A stretch of DNA of 64,000 nucleotides from NCBI GenBank assembly GCA_052085365.1, contig JBQDFP010000009.1:21017-85016 (forward strand). The letters are read 5' to 3'. Below the pieces are notes generated by a model. The model saw nothing but the letters and a program-made list of their open reading frames with translations, made no database searches and was not told the DNA's origin. Shown here in pieces: positions 1-7,912 of this stretch (the first letter of the stretch is position 1; each line of letters begins with the position of its first letter). The translations under genes and the position numbers were made by a program. The DNA comes from Canibacter sp052085365. Lineage in GTDB: Bacteria > Actinomycetota > Actinomycetes > Actinomycetales > Microbacteriaceae.

Positions 1-32
1 GCTACGCAAAGAAGTCTGGAAAGGACCTCTGA
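1..32 (+). CDS. rplX: 50S ribosomal protein L24, C-terminal end only
   Basis: Only the last nine codons lie in the window, read from base 3: YAKKSGKDL followed by TGA at 30-32. The tail resembles the usual L24 C-terminus, and the position directly before rplE is where L24 sits in the spc operon. The stop overlaps the rplE start as TGATG, so the two genes are probably translationally coupled. The assignment rests on the short tail plus gene order. Confidence 0.75.
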   Translation, partial: YAKKSGKDL

Positions 33-616
33 TGGCTGCTGCAGAAGCTGCTGCGCAGACTGGCAAAATCCAGCCGCGCCTGAAGCAGAAGTACCGCGAT
101 GAGATCAAGGGTCAACTGGCTGAGAAGTTCGGTTACGCGAACCCGAACCAGGTTCCTGGTCTCGTAAAAGTTGTTATCAACACGGGTGTTGGCGAAGCCG
201 CTCGCGATGGTAAAGTAATCGACGGCGCAATTGCCGATCTCACGAAGATCACCGGCCAAAAACCGATGGTTACTCGTGCACGCAAGTCAATCGCACAGTT
301 CAAACTGCGTGAAGGACAGCCGATCGGTGCACACGTCACCATGCGCGGAGATCGCGCCTGGGAATTCCTTGACCGCCTCGTGACCCTTGCACTGCCCCGT
401 ATCCGCGACTTCCGCGGACTGAACGGCAAGCAGTTCGACGGAAATGGAAACTACACGTTCGGCCTGACCGAGCAGAGTGTGTTCCACGAGATCGATCAGG
501 ATAAGATTGACCGCCAGCGTGGCTTCGACATTACTGTCGTAACCACCGCAAAGACTGATGAAGAGGGACGCGAATTGCTTCGTGCAATCGGGTTCCCCTT
601 CAAAGCTGACAACTAA
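32..616 (+). CDS. rplE: 50S ribosomal protein L5
   Basis: The 194-residue product is full-length L5, which binds 5S rRNA in the large-subunit central protuberance. Conserved segments include the VVINTGVGEA stretch near residue 50, the KPMVTRARKSIAQFKLREG core near 75-95 and the GFDITVVTTAKTDEEGRELL end. The ATG overlaps the rplX stop, so coupling is likely. A short Ala-rich N-terminus (residues 2-9) precedes the conserved fold. Unlike many actinobacteria, the next gene is rpsH rather than rpsN, with a 138-base spacer containing a stem-loop. Confidence 0.97.
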   Translation: MAAAEAAAQTGKIQPRLKQKYRDEIKGQLAEKFGYANPNQVPGLVKVVINTGVGEAARDGKVIDGAIADLTKITGQKPMVTRARKSIAQFKLREGQPIGAHVTMRGDRAWEFLDRLVTLALPRIRDFRGLNGKQFDGNGNYTFGLTEQSVFHEIDQDKIDRQRGFDITVVTTAKTDEEGRELLRAIGFPFKADN

Positions 617-639
617 ACACTTATCCAACGTTGGGCTGG

Positions 640-666
640 GCCGATCCGTTCACCGAACGGGTCGGC
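640..666 (+). promoter_or_regulatory. Stem-loop in the rplE-rpsH spacer
   Basis: A 12-pair stem (640-651 with 655-666, one G-U pair) closes a three-base ACC loop. No T-run follows, so it does not look like an intrinsic terminator. It lies in the 138-base gap where many actinobacteria carry rpsN. It could be an mRNA-processing or ribosomal-protein-binding element; the function is inference. Confidence 0.5.
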
Positions 667-754
667 GTCAGCATGAAATCTCCCAGTTCCAACGAAACAC
701 CCAGGTCGTCAGCCCTTCCCGGCTCGACGAAACCAGGCGAGAAAGAAGAAACAC

Positions 755-1153
755 ATGACGATGACTGATCCGGTCGCAGATATGCTGACCAGATTGCGGA
801 ACGCCAGCTCGGCGAGCCATGAAACCGTCTCTGTACCAGGCTCCAAACTCAAGGAGCGCATTGCAGAGATCCTCAAACGTGAAGGCTACATCACTGACTG
901 GAAGGTTGAAGACGCTCGCGTCGGCACCAGCATCACCCTGTCGCTGAAGTACGGACCTAACCGTGAACGTTCCATCGAAGGCCTGAAGCGAGTATCAAAG
1001 CCCGGCCTTCGTGTGTACGCACGTTCAACCGAACTCCCGAGTGTCCTTGGTGGCCTCGGTATTGCGATCTTGTCCACTTCCTCCGGTCTCCTGACTGACC
1101 GTGAGGCTGAGCAGAAGGGCGTAGGCGGAGAAGTTCTCGCCTACGTGTGGTAG
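755..1153 (+). CDS. rpsH: 30S ribosomal protein S8
   Basis: The 132-residue product is S8, a primary 16S rRNA-binding protein of the small-subunit platform. The N-terminal DPVADMLTRLRNA and the C-terminal STSSGLLTDREAEQKGVGGE-type motif are diagnostic. The ATG at 755 follows a purine-rich stretch at 741-750; a second in-frame ATG two codons later (761) cannot be excluded. In enterobacteria S8 represses this operon by binding its own mRNA; whether that applies here is unknown. rplF follows after six bases. Confidence 0.97.
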   Translation: MTMTDPVADMLTRLRNASSASHETVSVPGSKLKERIAEILKREGYITDWKVEDARVGTSITLSLKYGPNRERSIEGLKRVSKPGLRVYARSTELPSVLGGLGIAILSTSSGLLTDREAEQKGVGGEVLAYVW

Positions 1154-1159
1154 TTCGTC

Positions 1160-1696
1160 ATGTCACGTATTGGAAAGCTTCCTATTGCTATTCCGGGCAG
1201 CGTGAACGTCACTATCGACGGACAGTCAGTGACGGTCAAGGGCCCGAAGGGCGAGCTATCGCTCGTCGTTGCAGAACCTATCCGCGCAGCACTTGAAGAC
1301 GGCCAGGTTATTGTGACCCGACCCGATGATGAGCGTGACTCACGCGCGCTGCACGGACTCACTCGAACCCTCATCAGCAACGACATCGTCGGTGTTGTCG
1401 AGGGCTACTCGAAATCACTTGAAGTTGTCGGCACAGGTTACCGTGTGCAGCAGAAAGGCAACGGACTTGAACTCGCACTCGGGTTCTCACATCCCGTAAC
1501 TTTCGAAGCACCTGAAGGCGTCACGCTTTCAGTTGAAGGCAACAACAAAATCACCGTCAGCGGTATCTCAAAGCAGGCCGTTGGCGAAGTCGCCGCAAAC
1601 ATTCGCAAGCTGCGTCGCCCCGAGCCTTACAAAGGCAAGGGCGTCCGTTATGCGGGCGAGAATGTGCGCCGCAAGGCAGGAAAGGCTGGTAAATAA
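1160..1696 (+). CDS. rplF: 50S ribosomal protein L6
   Basis: The 178-residue product is L6, which binds 23S rRNA near the sarcin-ricin loop. It opens MSRIGKLPIAIPGSVNVTI and ends with the conserved EPYKGKGVRYAGENVRRKAGK tail; two alpha/beta repeats lie between. It begins six bases after rpsH and ends three bases before rplR, so it belongs to the same transcript. No strong ribosome-binding site is visible, consistent with translational coupling. Confidence 0.97.
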   Translation: MSRIGKLPIAIPGSVNVTIDGQSVTVKGPKGELSLVVAEPIRAALEDGQVIVTRPDDERDSRALHGLTRTLISNDIVGVVEGYSKSLEVVGTGYRVQQKGNGLELALGFSHPVTFEAPEGVTLSVEGNNKITVSGISKQAVGEVAANIRKLRRPEPYKGKGVRYAGENVRRKAGKAGK

Positions 1697-1699
1697 CCC

Positions 1700-2074
1700 A
1701 TGGCCGCTTCAACTAAACGCGCTTCGGGTCGTTCGGCAGCACGCATCCGCCGTCACTCCCGTCTGCGTAAGAAAATTGTTGGCACCGCTGAGCGTCCTCG
1801 CTTGTCGGTGACCCGTTCAAACCGTCACGTATTTGTCCAGGTTATTGACGACGCTCGAGGCTTCACTCTCGCGTCAGCATCAACTATGGAAGCGGATCTC
1901 CGCTCATCAGATGGCGATAAAACCGCTCAGGCCCGCAAAGTTGGCGAGCTCGTCGCTGAACGCGCAAAGAGCGCTGGCATCGAAGCTGCGGTCTTCGACC
2001 GTGGTGGCAGCAGGTACGCAGGACGCGTCGCTGCAGTTGCCGAGGGCGCTCGTGAGGCAGGGCTGAACCTGTGA
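1700..2074 (+). CDS. rplR: 50S ribosomal protein L18
   Basis: The 124-residue product is L18, which carries 5S rRNA into the large subunit with L5. Diagnostic segments are the basic N-terminus (RIRRHSRLRKKIVGTAERPR), SNRHVFVQVIDD, and the C-terminal FDRGGSRYAGRVAAVAEGAREAGL. Its TGA at 2072-2074 overlaps a GTG at 2071, one of two possible starts of rpsE, so coupling within the spc operon is likely. Confidence 0.97.
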   Translation: MAASTKRASGRSAARIRRHSRLRKKIVGTAERPRLSVTRSNRHVFVQVIDDARGFTLASASTMEADLRSSDGDKTAQARKVGELVAERAKSAGIEAAVFDRGGSRYAGRVAAVAEGAREAGLNL

Positions 2075-2097
2075 GCAACGAAACGAAGGAGCAGGAA

Positions 2098-2787
2098 GTG
2101 ACTGCAGAGGCTCAGACTGCGGAACAGGGTGACAAGAGCACACCCACGCAGGAACACCGTAACGAGCCCCGCGAGGCTCGCCAGGGCAGCCGCGAACGAG
2201 GCCACCGTAATCAGCGTGGCGGTCGTGACCGTGGTGACAGCCAGTTCATGGAACGTGTGGTTACCATCAACCGCGTATCAAAGGTTGTTAAGGGTGGCCG
2301 TCGATTCAGCTTTACCGCACTTGTTGTGGTGGGCGATGGCGATGGAACCGTGGGTGTTGGCTACGGCAAGGCAAAAGAAGTGCCGTTGGCAATCTCAAAG
2401 GGCGTTGAAGAAGCGAAGAAGAACTTCTTCCGCGTTCCACGTGTCCGCAAGACCGTTCCGCACCCCGTTCAGGGTGAGGCTGCAGCAGGCGTAGTGCTGT
2501 TGCGTCCAGCTGCTGCTGGTACGGGTGTTATTGCGGGCGGTCCCGTGCGTGCCGTTCTCGAATGTGCTGGCATCCACGATGTGCTGAGTAAATCACTCGG
2601 TTCGTCAAACACTCTCAACATCGTTCACGCAACGGTTGCTGCGCTGAAGGAACTCGAGGAGCCACGTGCAGTTGCTGCCCGTCGCGGTCTCGATTTCGAT
2701 CATGTAGCTCCAGCCCGTCTCGTCCGTGCTGAAGCAGAAGCTGCTGCTGAAAAGAAGAAGGCAGCAACTGAGAAGGCAGGTGCCTAA
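2098..2787 (+). CDS. rpsE: 30S ribosomal protein S5
   Basis: The product is S5, a small-subunit protein involved in decoding fidelity. The core from VVTINRVSKVVKGGRRFSF through GVGYGKAKEVP and ECAGIHDVLSKSLGSSN is typical. A charged, low-complexity N-terminal extension (about 50 residues rich in E, Q, R and G) precedes the core, as in other actinobacteria. I chose GTG 2098 because AAGGAG at 2086-2091 lies six bases upstream. The alternative GTG 2071 overlaps the rplR stop and would add nine residues. The Ala/Lys-rich C-terminus is also longer than in proteobacteria. Confidence 0.95.
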   Translation: MTAEAQTAEQGDKSTPTQEHRNEPREARQGSRERGHRNQRGGRDRGDSQFMERVVTINRVSKVVKGGRRFSFTALVVVGDGDGTVGVGYGKAKEVPLAISKGVEEAKKNFFRVPRVRKTVPHPVQGEAAAGVVLLRPAAAGTGVIAGGPVRAVLECAGIHDVLSKSLGSSNTLNIVHATVAALKELEEPRAVAARRGLDFDHVAPARLVRAEAEAAAEKKKAATEKAGA

Positions 2788-2789
2788 CC

Positions 2790-2978
2790 ATGGCGAAGAA
2801 CCTGAAAATCACTCAGATTAAATCAACTATCAGCGAGAAACCGAACCAGCGTCAGACCCTGCGCAGCCTGGGTCTGAAGAAAATTGGACAGTCGGTTGTT
2901 CGCGAAGACAATTCCCAGAACCGCGGCTACGTTCATGTAGTCCGTCACCTGGTCGAAGTAGAGGAGGTGGACGCATGA
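2790..2978 (+). CDS. rpmD: 50S ribosomal protein L30
   Basis: The 62-residue product is L30. It contains the LKITQIKSTI start and the QRQTLRSLGLKKIGQSV motif, and has the family's usual length. It starts two bases after the rpsE stop. Its TGA overlaps the rplO ATG at 2975 (ATGA), indicating coupled translation. Confidence 0.97.
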   Translation: MAKNLKITQIKSTISEKPNQRQTLRSLGLKKIGQSVVREDNSQNRGYVHVVRHLVEVEEVDA

Positions 2979-3430
2979 GCGAGAAAGACGAACAGCAGCT
3001 GCTGAAGGCTCACCATTTGCGTCCGGCCCGAGGCGCCAAAACGGCGAAAACCCGTGTTGGTCGCGGTGAGGGCTCGAAGGGTAAAACCGCTGGACGTGGA
3101 ACTAAGGGTACAAAAGCTCGTTACCAGGTGAAAGCCGGGTTCGAGGGAGGCCAGATGCCACTGCACATGCGTACTCCGAAGCTTCGCGGCTTCAAAAATC
3201 CATTCCGCACGGAATACCAGGTTGTCAACATCGGCAAACTGGGCGATCTCTACCCTGAGGGTGGCGAGGTAACCGTTGCAGATCTCGTAGAAAAGGGCGC
3301 TGTGCGCAAGAACCAGCCTGTAAAGGTTCTTGGTAATGGCGACCTCAAGGTCAAGCTCACTGTTCAGGTGGACAAGGTCTCGAGCTCAGCAGAGCAGAAG
3401 ATCGTTGCCGCCGGCGGAGAAGTGAAGTAA
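2975..3430 (+). CDS. rplO: 50S ribosomal protein L15
   Basis: The 151-residue product is L15, a late-assembly 23S rRNA-binding protein. The LRPARGAKTAKTRVGRGEGS start, the following GKTAGRGTKGTKAR basic stretch and the GFEGGQMPLHMRTPKLRGF motif are diagnostic. It is the last gene before a strong terminator at 3454-3489, so it closes this spc transcript and separates it from secY. Confidence 0.97.
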   Translation: MSEKDEQQLLKAHHLRPARGAKTAKTRVGRGEGSKGKTAGRGTKGTKARYQVKAGFEGGQMPLHMRTPKLRGFKNPFRTEYQVVNIGKLGDLYPEGGEVTVADLVEKGAVRKNQPVKVLGNGDLKVKLTVQVDKVSSSAEQKIVAAGGEVK

Positions 3431-3453
3431 CACTTTCCGAGTTCGACTCGGGG

Positions 3454-3489
3454 GAGCCGGGTCGTGCGATGCACGACCCGGCTCTTTTT
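3454..3489 (+). terminator. Intrinsic terminator after rplO
   Basis: A perfect 14-pair GC-rich stem (3454-3467 with 3471-3484, three-base loop) is followed by five T at 3485-3489. It lies 24 bases after the rplO stop and before the secY promoter, so secY-adk-map are probably expressed mainly from their own promoter. Confidence 0.92.
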
Positions 3490-3496
3490 CTACTCA

Positions 3497-3525
3497 TTCA
3501 CGGAACCCTACGTGTAAGCTAGATT
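3497..3525 (+). promoter_or_regulatory. Putative secY promoter
   Basis: TTCACG at 3497-3502 and TAGATT at 3520-3525 are separated by 17 bases, a plausible primary-sigma promoter. It sits just after the rplO terminator and about 48 bases before the secY start. It is assigned by sequence match only. Confidence 0.45.
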
Positions 3526-3572
3526 CTTGGTTCACGTCATCGTCCTCGTGACGAACTCTCAGGAGGCAGAAT

Positions 3573-4892
3573 TTGTTCAGCGCCATTGGGCGGATCTTCC
3601 GCACCCCCGACCTGCGACGTAAAATACTTTTTACGCTCGCGATCATGACGCTTTTTCGGCTCGGTTCATTCGTGCCGTCGCCATTTGTGAACTTTAACAA
3701 CGTTCAGGCCTGTCTGGTGTCCACGCAGGACGCTAGCGGTTTGTACCAGATGATTAACCTGTTCTCGGGTGGTGCGCTGCTCCAGCTGTCAATTTTTGCC
3801 CTCGGCATCATGCCATACATTACGGCTTCAATTATCACGCAGCTGCTGCGGGTAGTTATTCCACACTTTGAATCGCTGCATAAAGAAGGCCAAGCCGGGC
3901 AGGCAACGCTCACACAGTACACGCGTTACCTCACTATTGGACTTGCAGTTCTTCAGTCAACAACGTTGATTGTGACCGCGCGTTCCGGCCTCCTGTTCGG
4001 CTTTGCTGGCTCTGCTGCTTGTGAGAACCTGATCTCGACTGAATGGTGGGCAATGCTCATCATGATCCTGACAATGACAGCAGGCACTGGGCTCATTATG
4101 TGGTTCGGTGAATTGATCACCGAGCGTGGCATTGGTAACGGCATGTCACTGTTGATCTTCACTTCAATCGCTGCAACGTTCCCGAGCGCGCTGTGGACGA
4201 TCCAGCAGTCAAAAGGCTGGGAAGTCTTCTTGCTGGTCATCGCAGTTGGTTTGTTGATCGTGCTCGCGGTGGTCTTCATTGAGCAGTCGCAGCGCCGGGT
4301 TCCTGTTCAGTATGCGAAGCGGGTCGTTGGTCGTCGCACTTACGGCGGCAGCAGCACGTATATTCCGATCAAGGTCAACATGGCCGGTGTGATCCCGGTG
4401 ATCTTTGCGTCGTCGATCCTTTTCCTGCCGATGCTCATTACACAGTTCAATCAGCCAGCACCCGGCGAGGACGCCAACCCATGGGTGGTGTGGATCGCGA
4501 ACAACCTTGTTCAAGGCGATCAGCCGCTGTACATGATTGTTTTCTTCTTCCTCAACATTGCGTTTGCATTCTTCTACATTCACATCACGTTCAACCCAGA
4601 AGAGGTTGCCGACAACATGAAGAAGTACGGCGGATTTATTCCCGGTATTCGTGCCGGACGTCCGACTTCTGAATACCTGTCGTATGTGATCAACCGAGTG
4701 ACAACCGCGGGCTCACTGTACCTCGGCATCGTTGCCGTGATCCCACTTGTCGCTCTTGCTTTCTTCGGCGCAAACCAGAACTTCCCGTTTGGTGGCGCAT
4801 CCATCCTGATTATTGTCGGCGTTGGTCTTGAGACCGTCAAACAAATTGACGCTCAGCTCCAGCAGCGCCACTACGAAGGGCTTCTAAAATGA
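3573..4892 (+). CDS. secY: Preprotein translocase subunit SecY
   Basis: The 439-residue protein is the channel subunit of the Sec translocase, which moves unfolded preproteins across the plasma membrane with SecE, SecG and SecA. Ten hydrophobic segments are recognisable, with the conserved ISIFALGIMPYITASII-type TM2, the MWFGELITERGIGNGMSL motif and the cytoplasmic RRVPVQYAKRVVGRR loop. The start is TTG 3573, fixed by AGGAGG at 3561-3566 six bases upstream. The TGA overlaps the adk ATG (ATGA), so the two are coupled. Confidence 0.97.
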   Translation: MFSAIGRIFRTPDLRRKILFTLAIMTLFRLGSFVPSPFVNFNNVQACLVSTQDASGLYQMINLFSGGALLQLSIFALGIMPYITASIITQLLRVVIPHFESLHKEGQAGQATLTQYTRYLTIGLAVLQSTTLIVTARSGLLFGFAGSAACENLISTEWWAMLIMILTMTAGTGLIMWFGELITERGIGNGMSLLIFTSIAATFPSALWTIQQSKGWEVFLLVIAVGLLIVLAVVFIEQSQRRVPVQYAKRVVGRRTYGGSSTYIPIKVNMAGVIPVIFASSILFLPMLITQFNQPAPGEDANPWVVWIANNLVQGDQPLYMIVFFFLNIAFAFFYIHITFNPEEVADNMKKYGGFIPGIRAGRPTSEYLSYVINRVTTAGSLYLGIVAVIPLVALAFFGANQNFPFGGASILIIVGVGLETVKQIDAQLQQRHYEGLLK

Positions 4893-5476
4893 CCAAAACT
4901 GCACGTCTCTTGATTGTTGGCCCTCCCGGGGCCGGCAAAGGAACTCAGGCCGAAAAAATTGCAGAGCACTATGGCGTACCTGCAGTTTCGACCGGTGATA
5001 TTTTTCGCGCGAACATTAAAAATGGCACTGAACTTGGTCAAGAGGTTCAGGCTATTACCGAGCGCGGGGAACTGGTTCCGGATGAGCTGACCAACAAGAT
5101 CGTTGCCGATCGGCTCGACCAGGAAGATGCACAAGCAGGATTTTTGCTTGACGGTTACCCACGTACGGTGCAGCAGGCTGAGGCGCTCGATAGCGTATTG
5201 GCTCAGCAGGGGCACAAACTCGATGCAGTCTTGCTGCTCGAGGCAGACACCGATGAGGTCGTGCAGCGGTTGTTGAAGCGTGCCCAGGAACAAGGCCGCG
5301 CGGACGATACAGAAGATGTAATTCGACATCGCCAAGACGTCTACCTTGCCCAAACTTCTCCGCTCGTTGAGCTCTATGGCGACCGAGGAATTCTTGTTCG
5401 CGTTGATGGTCTCGGAGAAATCGATGAGGTAGCTACTCGCATCCAATCTGCACTTGAGAACAAAATCGGAGCTTAA
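4889..5476 (+). CDS. adk: Adenylate kinase
   Basis: The 195-residue enzyme interconverts ATP + AMP and 2 ADP. The P-loop GPPGAGKGT is at residues 11-19, the AMP-binding STGDIFR follows near 35, and DGYPRT lies near 87. The LID region is short and lacks zinc cysteines, as usual for the short actinobacterial form. It overlaps secY by four bases (ATGA). map begins one base after its stop. Confidence 0.97.
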   Translation: MTKTARLLIVGPPGAGKGTQAEKIAEHYGVPAVSTGDIFRANIKNGTELGQEVQAITERGELVPDELTNKIVADRLDQEDAQAGFLLDGYPRTVQQAEALDSVLAQQGHKLDAVLLLEADTDEVVQRLLKRAQEQGRADDTEDVIRHRQDVYLAQTSPLVELYGDRGILVRVDGLGEIDEVATRIQSALENKIGA

Positions 5477-5477
5477 T

Positions 5478-6314
5478 TTGCGCCCACTGCGCCGGTCAAT
5501 ATATAAATCTCCTGCCCAGCTACGGCTGATGTTGCCTCCGAATGAGGCCACTCGTCTGTCACTTGAAGCGGCAAGAGAAGCGGCCGTTGCTGGAGCGACC
5601 CTGCTTGATGTTGACGCAGCAGCCGAAAAGGCAATTCGCGACTACGGCGGGGAACCAAACTTTATGCTTGAACCCGGCTACAAGCACACCATTTGCGCGA
5701 ACGTGAATGACACGGTGGTGCATGGGGTTCCAACTGACTATGTGCTCAAGCCTGGTGACCTGATCTCTATCGATTCTGGTGCGATTATTAAAGGTTGGAA
5801 CGGGGATTCTGCGCTGACCGTAGTGGTTCCAGACCCTGATAATCCAGAGCTGGTTAAAAAACGTGAAACGCTGAGCCACCATACACAGCAATCGATGTGG
5901 CACGGTATTGCGGCACTCGCTCGTGCCAAGTATTTGAACGAGGTTGGCGAGGCTGTCGAGAAATATATTCAGCAAAACTCCTCGTACAGCATTGTCCAGG
6001 AATACATCGGCCATGGAATTGGGCGGTCAATGCACGAAGACCCGCCAGTGTTCAACTATGCAGTCGAGCGCCGCGGACCCGAAGTAAAGCCCGGACTCGT
6101 AGTCGCTATCGAGCCGATCATCGCCGAAAAGCGTAACGACACCATGGTCGATAAAAACGATAACTGGACCGTGCGCATGGTTGATGGCGCAGATAGCTGC
6201 CAGTGGGAACACTCAGTTGCTGTTCACAAAAATGGGATTTGGGTACTTACTGCGGAAGACGGGGGAGCCGCCGGTCTAGCCCCGTTTGGAATCACACCCA
6301 CACCCATTGACTAA
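5478..6314 (+). CDS. map: Type I methionine aminopeptidase
   Basis: The enzyme removes the initiator methionine from new proteins. The five metal ligands are present: Asp in SIDSG, Asp in GDSALT, His in GHGIG, Glu in IEPI and Glu in WEHSVAV. With TTG 5478 as start the product is 278 residues and opens MRPLRRSIYKSPAQ. A weak GGAG at 5468-5471 supports this start; an upstream in-frame start at 5454 would lie inside adk. The secY-adk-map order is typical. The metal loop reads DSALT where DAA-type sequences are more common, a small deviation. Confidence 0.93.
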   Translation: MRPLRRSIYKSPAQLRLMLPPNEATRLSLEAAREAAVAGATLLDVDAAAEKAIRDYGGEPNFMLEPGYKHTICANVNDTVVHGVPTDYVLKPGDLISIDSGAIIKGWNGDSALTVVVPDPDNPELVKKRETLSHHTQQSMWHGIAALARAKYLNEVGEAVEKYIQQNSSYSIVQEYIGHGIGRSMHEDPPVFNYAVERRGPEVKPGLVVAIEPIIAEKRNDTMVDKNDNWTVRMVDGADSCQWEHSVAVHKNGIWVLTAEDGGAAGLAPFGITPTPID

Positions 6315-6353
6315 CTGTTCAGAGCGTGTTGTTCACCACAGGCTAGAAGAAAG

Positions 6354-6382
6354 TGGACAATGCACTGAAATCGGGATAGAAT
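6354..6382 (+). promoter_or_regulatory. Putative infA promoter
   Basis: TGGACA at 6354-6359 and TAGAAT at 6377-6382 are separated by exactly 17 bases. This is one of the best consensus-like promoters in the window. It would start transcription about 90 bases before infA and drive infA-rpmJ and probably rpsM onward. Confidence 0.65.
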
Positions 6383-6477
6383 AGCTCCTTGGTGCTTTAT
6401 GCCGTCTATTCGCTTGTCGAATTACGGTTGAAGCATTCGCAAGAGGAGCAATCTGTCAGCGAGCAATCGAGAGGCTA

Positions 6478-6699
6478 ATGGCGGAAAAAGAAGGCGTAAT
6501 CAAATTAGAGGGACGCGTAATTGAAGCGCTGCCCAACGCGATGTTTCGTGTTGAGCTGAGCAACGGTCACAAAGTCCTTGCACACATTTCAGGCAAGATG
6601 CGACAGCACTACATTCGTATCCTTCCTGAGGATCGCGTCATCGTGGAACTTACACCCTACGACTTGACCCGCGGCCGTATCGTTTATCGCGATAAGTAG
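6478..6699 (+). CDS. infA: Translation initiation factor IF-1
   Basis: The 73-residue product is IF-1, which occupies the ribosomal A site during initiation. Nearly every family signature is present, including IEALPNAMFRVELSNGHKVL, HISGKMRQHYIRI and YDLTRGRIVYR. A GAGAGG stretch sits immediately upstream of the ATG. infA-rpmJ-rpsM order is conserved across bacteria. Confidence 0.98.
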   Translation: MAEKEGVIKLEGRVIEALPNAMFRVELSNGHKVLAHISGKMRQHYIRILPEDRVIVELTPYDLTRGRIVYRDK

Positions 6700-6768
6700 G
6701 TCTGCTCCAAAGTAACGGCTTGCAGGACCCTGTAAGTACGAGGACAGCGAACCTGTAAAGGATGCCTC

Positions 6769-6882
6769 ATGAAGGTAAAACCCAGCGTTAAGAAAATTTG
6801 TGACAACTGTCGCGTAATCCGTCGTAACGGACGCGTCATGATTATCTGCAGTAATCCACGTCACAAACAGCGCCAAGGCTAA
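6769..6882 (+). CDS. rpmJ: 50S ribosomal protein L36
   Basis: The 37-residue protein begins MKVKPSVKKICDNCRVIRR and ends ICSNPRHKQRQG. It is the zinc-binding form: CxxC near residues 11-14, then Cys27 and His32. AAAGGA at 6757-6762 precedes the ATG. The size and position between infA and rpsM are typical. Confidence 0.97.
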   Translation: MKVKPSVKKICDNCRVIRRNGRVMIICSNPRHKQRQG

Positions 6883-6915
6883 TTGCAGAACGTATTCCCC
6901 GCATATCCAAGAATC

Positions 6916-6957
6916 ACCGTTTAGAGCGGTGAGGACACCCAGAGCCGGGGGCTCTGG
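6916..6957 (+). promoter_or_regulatory. Tandem hairpins before rpsM
   Basis: A short CACCG/CGGTG hairpin is followed by a perfect 8-pair stem (6939-6946 with 6950-6957, GGG loop). No T-run follows. The rpsM leader is the position at which S4 autoregulates in enterobacteria; here it may be a regulatory or processing structure. The function is inference. Confidence 0.4.
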
Positions 6958-7004
6958 CACACGATATGCTCCACACCCCCACACATCTCAAGAGGAGAAG
7001 CCTC

Positions 7005-7373
7005 ATGGCACGTCTCGCAGGAGTCGACATTCCGCGTGAAAAGCGCGCGGAAGTTGCACTCACCTACATCTACGGTGTTGGCCGTACTCGAGCACTCAAG
7101 GCGCTCGAGGAAACCGGCATCGACGCAAACACTCGTGTGAAAGATCTCACCGACGACCAGCTCGTTGCACTTCGTGACTACATCGAAGGTAACTTTAAGG
7201 TTGAAGGCGACCTGCGCCGCGAGGTTGCAGCAGACATTCGTCGCAAGGTTGAAATCGGAAGCTACCAAGGTCTGCGCCACCGTCGTGGCATGCCCGTGCA
7301 TGGTCAGCGCACCAAGACGAACGCTCGTACCCGTAAGGGACCGAAGCGCACCGTCGCCGGTAAGAAGAAGTAG
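7005..7373 (+). CDS. rpsM: 30S ribosomal protein S13
   Basis: The 122-residue protein is S13, a small-subunit head protein contacting P-site tRNA and L5. It begins MARLAGVDIPREKR and ends with the basic GQRTKTNARTRKGPKRTVAGKKK tail. The start at 7005 is set by AGAGGAG at 6991-6997; an upstream in-frame ATG at 6966 would add 13 residues not seen in the family. rpsK follows. Confidence 0.97.
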   Translation: MARLAGVDIPREKRAEVALTYIYGVGRTRALKALEETGIDANTRVKDLTDDQLVALRDYIEGNFKVEGDLRREVAADIRRKVEIGSYQGLRHRRGMPVHGQRTKTNARTRKGPKRTVAGKKK

Positions 7374-7420
7374 TCGACACCGGTACCGACCACACAGAAT
7401 AGCTTTCAGGAGAACATTTC

Positions 7421-7819
7421 ATGGCTGCACCAAAGGCAGGGGCGCGGAAAACGCGCCGTAAAGATAAAAAGAATGTTGCGATTGGTCAGGCGCACATCAA
7501 GTCGACCTTTAACAACACGATTGTTTCAATCACTGACACAACCGGCGCTGTAATCAGCTGGGCATCATCGGGTGGCGTTGGCTTTAAAGGCTCACGTAAA
7601 TCCACCCCGTTTGCTGCTCAAATGGCTGCAGAAAGCGCTGCACGCAAAGCTCAAGAGAACGGCATGAAGAAGGTAGACATCTTCGTCAAGGGACCGGGAT
7701 CAGGTCGCGAAACCGCGATCCGTTCACTCCAGGCCACTGGTCTTGAGGTTGGTTCCATCACAGACGTGACCCCGCAGACGCACAACGGCTGCCGTCCGCC
7801 GAAGCGTCGTCGCGTCTAA
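7421..7819 (+). CDS. rpsK: 30S ribosomal protein S11
   Basis: The 132-residue protein is S11, part of the platform near the mRNA exit. Signatures are HIKSTFNNTIVSITD, GFKGSRKSTPFAAQMAAE and the terminal THNGCRPPKRRRV. CAGGAG upstream supports the ATG at 7421. rpsD, which often follows rpsK in other actinobacteria, is absent; rpoA comes next after 93 bases. Confidence 0.97.
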   Translation: MAAPKAGARKTRRKDKKNVAIGQAHIKSTFNNTIVSITDTTGAVISWASSGGVGFKGSRKSTPFAAQMAAESAARKAQENGMKKVDIFVKGPGSGRETAIRSLQATGLEVGSITDVTPQTHNGCRPPKRRRV

Positions 7820-7912
7820 CGAGAGCACTGCGGTCTTTCGGGGCCGCGCCTTCATCCCACCCCTAAACCGCATGAGTCATATAGCGGACTCCAGCGAAAG
7901 GAACAGAAACCC

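Noticed and set aside
4871..5551. 226-codon minus-strand ORF over adk
   Set aside because: It is antisense to a certain gene, has no family-like sequence and no start context.
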